Origin: Odontocerum albicorne
Lineage: Eukaryota > Arthropoda > Insecta > Trichoptera > Odontoceridae
DNA length: 64,000 nucleotides
Direction of reading: 5' to 3'
Assembly: GCA_949825065.1 (NCBI GenBank)
Contig: OX463849.1
Location: forward strand, 37,539,852 to 37,603,851
Shown here: in pieces, positions 1 through 12,700 of the stretch
How positions within the stretch are numbered: position 1 is the first letter of the stretch
Layout of the letters: each line of letters opens with the position of its first letter
Notes under the pieces: model-generated
Seen by the model: the letters and a program-made list of their open reading frames with translations, nothing else
What the model was told of the DNA's origin: nothing
Databases searched by the model: none
Made by a program: the position numbers and the translations under genes

Positions 1-240
1 GAAGTTGATGGATGTCAGGAAGTATAAAAATAAGTCTTCGTAGCAGCAGCAGCCTATAGTCATAATAAAGTTTAGGCGCTGGAGGTTATAAGGCCACATG
101 CTGAGAATATTGAGAATGCTGCCTAGTAACTGGTCACGAGTTACCCTGTTTTATTGCCCACAAAGGGCTTGACCAATCCGACGCTCATCTTGCACTAGAC
201 ACCGTTATCTCGGCCCTGACATGGGGTGCTGAAGATGATG
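1..240 (+). repeat. Probable LINE 3' end fragment
   Basis: The stretch runs into a GCTGAAGATGATGATGAA-like end at 228-246, which resembles the last codons and 3' end of RTE- or CR1-like LINEs. No long reading frame is present. The plus-strand frame at 313-540 has no recognisable product, and I see no terminal exon of the minus-strand RASSF8 gene between 1 and 660. Confidence 0.3.
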
Positions 241-665
241 ATGAATAGTGACAGGGAGCACTGAAAGGGAACCAAAATAATCTCCCAAAAATGGATCAAT
301 TTAAGAAACATATTGAAGTCTTCCTATACTGCAGGAGGTATATGTCATGCAATCGGGTCAGCGACTCGAATAAGACGAATGAAAATAACCAGGTTAACCA
401 ATAGTCAAAAGGACAAATTTATAATTTTAGATACAATAAAATCACTTACTGCATTACTCATTAATATTGAAGATATAATTGGTATTTGTAAAATTGAAGG
501 AAGTATTGAACTCTTTAATAAATTTTGTAAGCATAATTGAGACACTTCACAGGAGAGCATGAGTATCATTGTTCCTATTGTGATTATACTAAACTTAATA
601 TTTTGAATTTTTTTCTTATTAAATCTGCATCAAATGTAAAAAAATAAAATAAATCAAAAACAAAC

Positions 666-792
666 CCTCCAATAAATGACGAATTTCATCTGTTGTTCCA
701 GAAAGACTTTGAAGATTAGCTTCTTTCATCTCATTTACTAATTGTTCTACTTGCCGCTTTTTATCCAAAATGGCTGCCTCCAACATCCCGAC
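666..792 (-). CDS. RASSF8: RASSF8 coding exon 10 (last visible)
   Basis: It encodes [20 protein letters not shown], then [20 protein letters not shown] and LEG. The EAAI...QVEQL...ANLQ pattern is the C-terminal coiled coil of RASSF8. The acceptor is TTCTTTTAG. The proposed donor GAGG/GTTTGT at 665 is weak; otherwise the frame reads on for several hydrophobic codons into AT-rich sequence. The terminal exon is not seen. Confidence 0.85.
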
Positions 793-3700
793 CTAAAAGA
801 AAGAAAAACCCAGATTTATTTCATTCGTGGTTTAATGTGACACAAAAACAACTTATACATTTTTTTTTCAATATCTTATGGATTCAATACCAACATGGAA
901 GTTCAAAAATAGCTATTATAAGCGATTTTTTATCATTCAAGTATCATTGTATGAATGATGCAAATTTATATAGGAGTACTTTCAGGCAATATAAGTTAGA
1001 AAAATAATTATTTTCTATAGTCAAAACTCTATTTAGTTTCTCTATTGTCCTTGTCAGTCTGAATGTTTTGTTTATATTATTTATTTAGTTTTATTGTTAT
1101 AAACATGGTCATTGTCGAGTTTTGTCCACATTTCTCCAAATAAAAAAGAGTATGGGTATAAAAGTGTTTCACTGATTGGAGACTGAATGCGACATATTAT
1201 AAAGAAATTGCTTTATGATAAAAAAGCCTACTAAATCATATTGCATACACCATAAGTGTAATACAATAATATTTGATTAACTTAATAGTTTGAGGTAAGT
1301 ACCAGTCGGGTGCCATTGTGTTTTAACAATTTAATTTGTTGGTCAAATATAAAAAATATATGCAATGATGATGAAAGAAAATGGAGAATGTTCTAAAAAT
1401 AATTTTATTTGACAATTTTCAATGGAAAAATTTTCACGCATTTTGTTTAAATGTATTGTCAAACCTTTATTGTTTAACTGAACATAGTGGAGTTAAAATA
1501 ATATTCTAACCTCTCTTTTTAATGTATCAGCCGTTAGGTGGTTCATCTCTGTTGCATGTTTTGCTTGTTGTATCTCACTTTGTAGCCTCTCCACTTCAGC
1601 CAATAGAGATCGCTCTAATTGATTTCTGAAAAGTTCATATAACCTAATTATTATAATAGTAATAACAAATTTTCAGTAATACAAATCATCCTAGTTTAAC
1701 CTTTCTCTTCCTGTGCAAAAAAAAATCCACCCGTTCCGGTTCTATGTATTCAATACTCATGTAAAAATGAACGATTTAAAATAGGAAAAATAAGAATATT
1801 CATAGCCAATCGCTTAAATTAATTAAATTTGAAGTCAAAAGTGATAATAATTGAAATTTAATTGCTGAAAACATGAAAAAAACATCGGACGACGTTCACA
1901 AAACGGGCGAAGCGACCACCTTGAACGAAAGCCCACTGGCTACTGAGCGAACTGAGATTCTATTTCTTGCGCTCCCATATACTGAAGTAGAGTGAGAGGG
2001 AGACGTGAATAGCGTCGCTTCCTCACCCATAGTGGTTTTTTAGAATGAATATACCTACGTCACACACTGGCACACGTTTGATTGTATTGGTGAATTTATT
2101 CCTGATTTTCAAAAATTATCTCTGATGTGGCCGATAAGTGCTAATTATTATTAATATTATTTTTTTCATTCAATGCGTAAATGTATTACAGAGGAATACC
2201 TAAAATCTGAACCCAGTATTTATTATATTTATAGAGATATTAAAGTTTTTAGAAACAATATGTACTAGTTACACATCACAGGACAGAAAGGGTTAAGTGG
2301 ATTGCCTATTAAAAAAAACAAATTTTCAGTCTTCTAGAAAACTTTTTTTTTATAGAGAGCTAATGAGCGCTACTAAATTAATTCAGATGAACTAACACGA
2401 GACGAAAACCGAAATATTAATATTGAATAGTAAATTTAGCATTCACCAATACCGGCAATGGCGACAGAGATATTTGCGCGTATATCAAAAGTGCTTTGTC
2501 TCGGTAATGACGCAGGACGATATATCCTATGGAGCTATATAAGAACGATATTCTGAGATTATTTTTAGTTCAGCGTGATGCAAGGCAAAATTATCATAAC
2601 ATCATTCCCTGCGCTAATCCCATCTGTTCATCTATTACAACTGTCTCACCCGACTCGTAAATTAAAATGAACAGACCAAACCAGATATCACATATTTTAG
2701 ATTAGGGTATGCATACCTCGTTCATTCAATGCCATGAAATGGGAATAAATACACCGGCATTCCTAATGAATGAACAGTTCTAGTCACCTACCCGTTATGA
2801 AACAAGAGGACAGCAGCTTAGAAAACATCGGCATTCAAACTCGGCTCTGGTCACTTTTAACTGATTCAGTAGTTAGCAGTCCACACTTTAGGGGTTGAAT
2901 GCTCATCTGCTTTTCCTGTTGACCTCCAGTTAAGTTGAGAAATGTTCTAATGAATTCCTCTAATGGTTGAGACCATAAATAGGGTGACTTCGGACTATTT
3001 TGCTATCACTGGTACTATTAAATAAATTTTTTGTTTCTAATATGGTTTTGTAAATTGTGTTATTTTATTTTAATCTTGTTCCGATATAATAAACAACTTA
3101 AAACATCTTACGATCTTTCTTTGATCTCTTAAAATCTCACTTTAGGGATACAGTTAGGGTATATCAGGTTTTTTTAAATTGTTGTCAAATATTTTAAATA
3201 ACACAAAAAAAGTGTGAATACAATTAAATTGCAATGCGTGTATAATGAATTTTTTTTTGTTTATTCCTCAAATGAAATTTTACTTGCAGCATTTTCATAT
3301 TTTCCCCTTGAGAATAAGTTGTTTAACATTTAATGAAATATGTACCTGGTGTCTTGACTCCTACTAGCTGCTCTTTGTTCAAATTGTATATCATCCACAA
3401 GTTTCCTGATTTTATTTTTACACTGCAGCAATTCCGTTTCACAATTGGCAAGTTTGGATCTGACCAATGTCAATTCCGATTTCAAGGTTTTTTCGGCCTG
3501 TTTTGCTATTTCTGCTTCTTCCTCCACATACGATAAAGCTTGTACCTGTAATAAATAAATCTTATCTTAATGAGTTTCTTTATATTTTCTAAGATTACCG
3601 AGATTTTAATTTCTACTTTCAGGGAAACCATTCAAAAACTATTCTTGATATAATCAAAAAGAAGTCTTCAGGAATATACAATATAATAAATTAAATGTAT

Positions 3701-6700
3701 CCAACATGGAAACATTTGCCTAGTAGATAATCGATTGAAACGTATTTCTGATTTCAACACACATCAATTTTTTACTGAAATGAATTACAGAAAATTGTAA
3801 ATTTAACATTATAATATACATAGTAAATTTGTTATATAATATACAATATTTATATTTAATGTCGACCCCATGGTCTAAATCGTAGGGTACTTGTATTCCA
3901 CCTGGAGGTTTCGAGTTCAATTCCAAATGCTACAAAAAAAAGGCTGAGTTCACATGTGGGAGTATTGTTGCTTCTCCACAAATAGTAATAATTGAACTTG
4001 ATCTGTGAATTAAATGCCTCCTACAGTGGTTCTAAACCCTGATTAATGGAACCAAAAATTGTTCTTTCCCGGTCATACTGTTAACATGTCTATGTCTATC
4101 ACCAATTTGGATATCATAAAGGGACAAGAAATTACTAATTTTTAATCGGGGCTGTTTCTTTCAAAGAGAACAAATAGCCCAAGGCTTCTACAAAAAATTC
4201 CCTCCACCTGATCTGATATATATTGCATCTATTGTGAAAGGGGCCAAGTATCCAGGGCTTTTGATGGATCAGGGTGATTAGCTTTATGCCCCTGAAACCA
4301 AAAAGCTGTCAAAAGATCTGTAGGGGATAAAGCAGTGATGTGTATTGTATTTTTTATTAAATACCTGTTCTGTGCTAATTCTAAGTTGTGTATCACTGGA
4401 GTTGATCTGTTGTTGTATCATTTCTACTTGGTGCTGCTGTTCTCTTCCTTTGGTTTCCCAAAATCCTATCTCCGCATCGTACTGCAATATCATTCAAAAA
4501 CATCATTATTATTTACAAAAGATTATATTAATAAGCAGTATTTATAAACTGCATTTTATGATTTAAAAAAACATGCACTACCTTCAGGTTTCTTTTCCTT
4601 CAAAGGCAAAAATTAAGAACAGATCAAAGGAGTCACCATGAGATCACCACTATCACCAGCAGTAGCAATTTTTTTCCATAGAAAACTTCATTCGACACCA
4701 CTCCACTAAAACATAAGACGTGGATTCGCTTTGTGGACAATGTCCTTTGTGATTTGGCAACACAGAGAGGAAAACTTAACTTTATTTCTTGAACACCTTA
4801 ACGTGCTACATTAGAAAATCGAACTCACAATGGAAAAGGGAAAAAAAAAGGAATTGGCCTTTCTTGATGTTGAAATAACCCGCAACTAGGATGGTACATT
4901 AGGCTATAAAATCTATCGGAAACCAACAGACAGAAACAGGTATGTAGACTCGTACAAACATTTAGCACAAAAGAGAAGTCTTACCTTGATCACATAGTCA
5001 AAATGAAACGACAAAAAAATGAAAATGAACAATAACTACACTGCTTCAACCTTTGTGGAAGCTGCACGTGCTTGTTCTCCCATGGTGTGACAGACCCATG
5101 TCCCCTCGTTACAGTCGTGAACCAGAACGGACCCATGATCTAACGGTACAGTTGACTCCACTATAGACCAAGCACTATCCAGTGCACATCCACTTATGGC
5201 AAGGTTGATTACAAACAAGCCCTGAGATGAATACTGCAACATTTCCAAAATGTCAGCATCATGAACCAAACCACGCGGTACAGCACTCCAAAAGTCTTTA
5301 TACAACATCAGCCATGATGTATGCCTTCTTCCAGAATTTAGATTTTCACCAATTGAGCATTGATTTATTGAAGGGCGTATGACATGTTCATGAGATTACA
5401 GTTTTCGTTTTGTAATATTTACAATGATTTTCTTTTTCTTTGTACATTGAAATCAGTTCAGAGCATTAATGACATACATGGTCTAAATGATAAGATGCCC
5501 ATTTTCTATCTCAGAGGTAGTGTGTTCGATTCCCGTTGGAATCCCGATTTTTTGATAATTATTCCAGTCTGGATTTCATTTAAGACCTCTTTATCATCCT
5601 GGTAGGTTGCAAGAGATAATCACATGGCAATAAGCCCGTCGTGTTATACTGAATAGAACAAAAGTCTAATACAATCAGAATTTCATAATATTTCACTATG
5701 TCCATTATCTTCTTTATTTATTTATCCTAATTTAATTTTAGCATTTCACATACCACACAACAGTTTATCAGCATTGATCTCTGACATTTGACCTTAATTA
5801 TAAATACAATTTTAATGGTTCATAACAATGTAGAAGTTCATTTGCGTTGCTCTTATAATATTTAACTGTAATTTTAAATAAAAAATTGGATTTATTATTT
5901 CAATATTTAAAAAAAAAAAAATTCACAAATGATGTGTATTTTAAAACTCAAATATTTTATTTGTGTTAATTTTATATTAATCTGCCAATCCCGATGAGTT
6001 TAAAAAATCTTATTTGCAAACTTTTTATATTATTTAAATTTATTTTATGAATTAGCCAGCAGGTAGTAACTGCAAAACCCATTATCGAGTCCATAATAGT
6101 AAAGTATATAGAGTACAAGACGGCCCGAGAAGTCCCATTGCCACAACATTAAAATATTCTGAAAAAAGAACACGTTTTTTAACATTATAAAAATACGGGG
6201 GAAATCCTTTACGAAACACAAAAGCAATGCAGTCTAAGTATGAACTAATTATATGAAGAATTTTGGAGGTCAATTATACCTGTGGTGGACGAAATACATG
6301 TTGAGTATTTTTATGACCGCTATTGTTTACCACTGCATAGTTAGCAGTATTTGACACATGCATTGCATACATGCATAGCCATAGGTTGATTAAAATATTA
6401 GATTTTATATATTAAAAAAAAATAGGCATGTAGTACTCATCGGTAATGAAACACATCAGGCTTAAGAAAGAGACTGTCGGCCATAATCCGCTAACTTCGG
6501 CTTTGTAGAGCGTCATCTCTGTCGCACGATGCGCTAACAGTCCGGTATCTAGAAAGAGCTAAATGACTGACAAATTGCGATGGAACACATGTATGAATGA
6601 CAGAGACGACGCTTTACAAAGCCGACAGTCACTTTCTTAAGCCCGATGTGTATTACTTACCTTCGGGTACTGTACTTTATTTTCCCATTTTAAATATGGC

Positions 6701-9700
6701 ATTATCATGAACCCAATTTAATTTGTTTTCCATATATTCATTATTATAAATATGAATATCACTCGTAGTTTACTCAAAATTGTGAAACATAAATTAAAAT
6801 ACTATACAAATGTACTACGAGGGTTGCTACTTAAGTTTTGAGATATGGCAACACCAGTGTAGATACGTCAAATCTGACATCAGAATCGTAAAGTTTGACT
6901 TTTTAATGGTATACGTGCTCAGAAAGTTTTACCATACGAGTGCTATTTGTGTTGTTTACAGTGACTTGAAAAATTCATATCGGCCAAAAATGGAATTAAA
7001 TCGTGAACATTTTCGTGCGATGATTTTGTAATTTTCAGCGTGGACTAACTCAACAACAGTGTGCCGATCAACTCGCTTCGACTTTTGGTGATGAAGCACC
7101 ATCCGGGGCCACTGTGTTTCGCTGGTTTTCCAAATTCAATTGTGGTCATAGTTCACTCCAGGACGAATTTCGTGAAGGTCGTCCAAAATCGGTTGTTGTG
7201 CCAGAAAACATTGATGCTGTGCGTGAACTGATATTGCAAGATCGTCATGTGACTTATCATGAGATTGAGGTGTGTTTGGGCATTAGTTCAATTCGCATAC
7301 ATTCAATATTACATGAACATTTGGCCATCAAAAAGATTTGTTTGCGTTGGATACCGCATAATTTGACAATCGCTCAAAAAAAGGCTCGTGTTGACTGGTC
7401 TAAAGAAATGTTTAAAAAATTCGATTGCAGTGCTTCAAAAGACGCCTATAAGATCGTGACAGGCGATGAATCATGGATCTATGCATATGAGCCAGAAACT
7501 AAACAGCAGTCGACTGTATGGGTCTTTCAAGACGAGCCAAATCCAACAAAAGTTGTTCGCGCACGAAACACTTCGAAGCAACTGGTGGCTAGTTTCTTCG
7601 GTATAAATGGTCATGTCGCAACAGTGCCTTTAGTGGAACGTCGTACGGTCAATTCTGAATGGTACCACCATTTGTTTGCCAGAAGTGTTAGGAGAAATGA
7701 GGAAAACCAACCGCCGAAGACGGATCATTCTCCACCACGACAATGCAAGCTCTCAAACAAGTGACTTTTTGAGCACTCAAAACATCTAATTGATGGGTCA
7801 TCCGCCGTACATCCCTGATTTGGCACCCAACGACTTTTTTTTATTTCCGAACATCAAAAATAAATTGCGAGGTCAACGTTTTTCAACGCCTGAAGAAGCG
7901 GTTGATGCGTTCAAAATGCATGTTTTGAAGTTACCTCATTCGGAGTGGAAAAAGTGCTTCGAAAATTGGTTCAAACGCATGCAAAAGTGTATTGATCTTC
8001 ATGGAGAGTATTTTGAAAAACAATAAAGCCATTTTCGATGATAAATATTTGCTTTTACTTGTCTGTCTCAAAACTTAAGTAGCAGTCCTCGTATTTCTTG
8101 AACAGTTATTTTTATGATAATGTAAACAAATCCAATGGAATCACCAAGAAGAATTTGGAATTACCAGACAAAGGGACTGTGTGAGAATAACTTTAGCTGG
8201 ACTGGAAGATCATTTTCGAAGAGGCCCGGAAAAAACCCGCTGCGAGGAATATTATGGCAACGATGCAACGACGACCTTAATGGAGTAAAGAAGATGAAGA
8301 TAACGAATAATGTGTATACTCGTATTATTATTTTGTATTTTATTACACTTTTGTTGTATACGACGGGTTTATTGTCATGTGATAATTTCTTCTAACCTTC
8401 TAGCAAGATGTGAAATAGAGATTATTAAGTGAAAACCAGATTTAAATACTTTTTTAAAAAATCTGGGTTCCAACAGGAATCAAACTCGCAACCCCTGACT
8501 TGGAAGACAGTCTTACCAACTAGGCCACAGAAGTCTTCGAAGTATTATAAAAATTAAATGCTACATGAAGTCAGGTTAAATACTATCTTATTTAGAAAGA
8601 AACATCTAAAAAGGGTTTCTCTGTAATTAATATGAGTACCTTAGTAAGATCAGCCTGTTGATTCGATAGCTTCTCCCTCTGATAGTTGACGAGCGAGACC
8701 AGTTCCCGGTACTGCTGGTTATAGGCCACTGCCTCATTGGAGAGGTGGTGTTGCGGGCTGCCAGGACCAGGTGAGGCAGACATGTTAGCAGAGAGAGGCA
8801 CACTTCTCGTGCCCTGTGTCCCGCCTGTCCCAGGCTTCATGTTAACTGGAGGTGTGGTCGGGGGTGGTGGTGATCTGTACGGAGGGGGAGGATCCCTAAA
8901 AAGAAAATGAGATCTTGATGTTACGCTTGATGGGAAACTAAAATACAATTTACATATTTAGCATATTATTGGAAAGGCTAAATAAATGTTGGAATCCAAT
9001 CAAAGGGTTATTTAGTTTTTATCAGTATAATATTTCTCAGGATATTTTATATGACATATGTAAGAAGTGTTAGAATTTGGCTGCCAGAATTGAATATCAG
9101 ATTTATATTTCATGAATTGAGCTAATTCAGTTCCATTTTCCGAGAGCTATCGATAAATGCAGTCTCAATTTGGATGACGTACAACATGAACCCCTTATTT
9201 ATAGACAGGGACTTTTTTCTAGAAAACGTATTCTCATATAAGTATTAAATTATGGAGTCTACACTTTTGGAAAAAATAAACCTCCTTATTCCTGGAGTAA
9301 ACTATAGAAACACGGACATTTTCCATATTCGAAGATATAGGACGAATGCCTATGGAAATTGCATTATACTAAGAGTTTGCAGAAATTTTCCAAGATATTA
9401 TAACAGATTAATTATTCACTTTCCAATTTACAGACTTCACTAAGAGGTGCACGATAAAATTAATATTACTGTAGTTCGATTTAAAATTTTAATTTGATTT
9501 TTTTTTACTTATAATTTTATATTGGTTATTTTATCTTTCTTACTATCTTAATAGAACAAAAATACCACTTTAATAACATAAATAATTGGAACAAATAATG
9601 GGTCCAATATGTCATATTGTACGCTTTTGTTAGATAATTATTTCTTAATATTTATCTTTGTTCAAATGAGTATTTCTGCATGTCTGTACTTATACATTCC

Positions 9701-12700
9701 TTAATAAATAAATTTAAGTTAGTAAACAGATAATTTTAAGGTAATTAAAATAAATTATTAGTGACAAATTATTGTAAATGGCAAGAAAATAACCATCATA
9801 AAAATTCATTTGAGATGAGAATCATATGTTCCATAAATGTATATAAACATTCAAAGAATCATGTACATAATTGTGTATATTCATAAACACAAGCACAAAA
9901 AAAATTCTTCACATGGCAGTGTTTGGTTGCTCTGATGTTGGTCATTTCTTAATCCTCCTCCAACAATGCTTGCAATTCGGCGTCTTCAAACTTTCTCGGT
10001 GGTCTTCCACGTTCTTCGTTTTTCACGTCAAAATCGCCACTTTTGAATTTTTTAAACCACTCAAAGCATTGTGGTTTACCAAGAGCATGCTTACCGTAAG
10101 CTACGACAAGGATTCGATGCGATTCTGCAGCAGTTTTCTTCAAATGGTAACAGAAAATCAATGCTGTCCGCAAATCGTAGTTTTCAAGCACAAAAACAGA
10201 CATGTTCAACGCTATGAAAACATATGTAGTTGTATTAAACTTGTATTGTTGTGAGTTAAAAGACAAATGTAAACACAAGAAAAAGGCGCCAATGACGCGG
10301 TTTGACAGTCTCTAAATTGACAAATAGAGCCATCTATGAGCGAATTCCGGTTTCATATTTACAGACCTGGTATGTATCTATTTAATCTAATCTAACACTC
10401 TATTCAATCCATACTCAAAGATACCATAAAACACTTTCACATGGGTACCACTTCTCATAGTCCAGCTCTCCAGGTCTTTCCCATATGAGAAGGTAAGTGT
10501 AATTTTTTTTCATCACAAACGGGTAGATGGTGTAAGATAGGCATTCGATTTGTCAAGTCCTTAGTGGGCGATAATCAGCGCACATCTTCACCAGTTACCA
10601 GGCAGCAGTCTTAAAATATGACCCAACCACTGTACCTGTATCATGCTGATACAAAGACGAACAGTAAATATATAATAATCAATATTGTTTTAAAATTCAA
10701 AACATGTTTTTTTTAATAACAGCCATTCTGAAGTAAATAAAAACTACCTGTATGGAGGAGCATCTTTCCTATTTTGGTGCAGGGGAGAAGTCTTACTTTG
10801 AGGCACCCCTCTCACGACCCCCACGGGATGGCAACCAGTGTTGGGCATGCCAGCCATACCCAGCGGGGGGCTCATGGGCAAGCAGTTTTCGTTCTGTATG
10901 TTGGAGTTATCCTGCCCATTTTGATTCGATGTGATGTTTGTATTTCTAAAAAAAAAAACAAAAAATCTGTGAGTGCAGGTGGCTTGTTGTCATCCGTTAT
11001 GAGTGAAGAGTTCTGAGTTATTTGTATACATGTTACAGATTTTGCACTTGATTTGTAAAAGGATGAATTTGATGTGTAAAAGGTTAACTTTTAAGTACAA
11101 AACCTGTTCGGTTGATTGAAAATTAGCGTAATAAATTGTTAGATGTACTATATATTTTTTTCCTCTTGTTTTTATAAATTTTTCACATTTTTTGTCATTA
11201 TTTTCCTGAATAACAATATGTAAAATTTTAAGATGTATTTACTCTAGAACAAGTAGAAGGTTATCAAATCACAGACAACACTATGACCTAGTTGGTAGAG
11301 CACTTTACTTTCGACCCGGAGGGTTTCGGATTAGATTCTTGATTGAGCCAAAAAAGGTTCCTTGTTGACTTTTTCACTATTGGAAAAATTTACCATTTGA
11401 CAATATCCATCCGTCTCTTACTTGGTCAGTCCAATGCATTAGGACTCTTCCTCTTGTACGTCGTCCTTCCACGCTTCCAGTAACCAAAAGCCTCTCTAAA
11501 CTGTCTCCTTGGCCATGAACAGTGTATCCAAATTATCAGAGGACTCGACGAAGGTATATTATGGGCAATCTGACAATAAGCCCATCAGGTAGTAGAATAT
11601 GTTGTTTCACACTATTCATTGAATAAAATTTAATAAGGAAAAATATTGAAATTTTAATCAAAACTAAATGTTAAAATCATACCCATAATTAAGACTCTTT
11701 CTTCCATTTTTAGATCTTTCTAGTCCATGGGATGCTGTAAGATCACTACTTCCTCCTGATTGACTACTTCCAGATCTAATAAAAATATAACAAAAATTAG
11801 TATACAGAAATATTTGTTTGTCCTAATACACACATGAAAGTACAATAAAACCACATGATTTGAAATAATGGAATGAAAAAATATTGGTCTATTTTGATGT
11901 AAAGTAAAATTATATACCAGGTCTGTAAATATGAAACCGGAATTTGCTCATAGGTGGCTCTAGTTGTCAATGTAGTGACTTTCAAACCGCGTCATTGGCG
12001 CATTTTTCTTGTGTTTACATTTGTCAAAGATTTTTAACTCACAACAATACAAGTTTAATACAACTACATATATTTTCATAGTGTTGAACATGTCTGTTTT
12101 TGTGTCTGAAAACTACGATTTGCGGACAGCATTGATTTTCTGTTACCATTTGAAGAAAACTGCTGCAGAATCGTATCGAATGCTTGTCGAAGCTTACGGT
12201 GAGCATTTTCTTGGTAAATCACAGTGCTTTAAATGGTTTAAAAAATCCAAAAATGGCGATTTTGACGTGAGAAACAAAGAACGTGGAAGACCACCGAGAA
12301 AGTTTGAAGACGCCGAATTGCAAGCATTGTTGGATGAGGATGACGCTCAAACGCAACAAGAACTCGCGGATCAATTAAATGTGACACGAGAAACTGTCTC
12401 CATAAGTTTGAAAGCCATGGGAAAGATCCAGAAGGTGGGAAAATGGGTTCCACATGAATTGAATGAAAGACAGCAGGAAAACCGAAAAACCACTTGCGTA
12501 ACGCTGCTTGCCAGGTACAAAAAAAAATCATATGAAAAATGGATATATTTCGAGAATCCTAAACGTAAAAAATCATGGGTAACTCCAAGCAAACCAGCGA
12601 CATCGACTGCAAAGCCAAATTGCTATGGACGGAAGACAATGCTCTGTGTTTGGTGGGATTAGAAGAGTGTTATCTATTATGAGATGCTAAAACCTGGCTA

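Noticed and set aside
10752..11016. Plus-strand open frames over RASSF8 exon 5
   Set aside because: They are shadows of the minus-strand exon, which has splice sites and frame continuity.
11283..11340. tRNA gene in RASSF8 intron
   Set aside because: The head resembles the family-B SINE heads and there is no paired acceptor stem.
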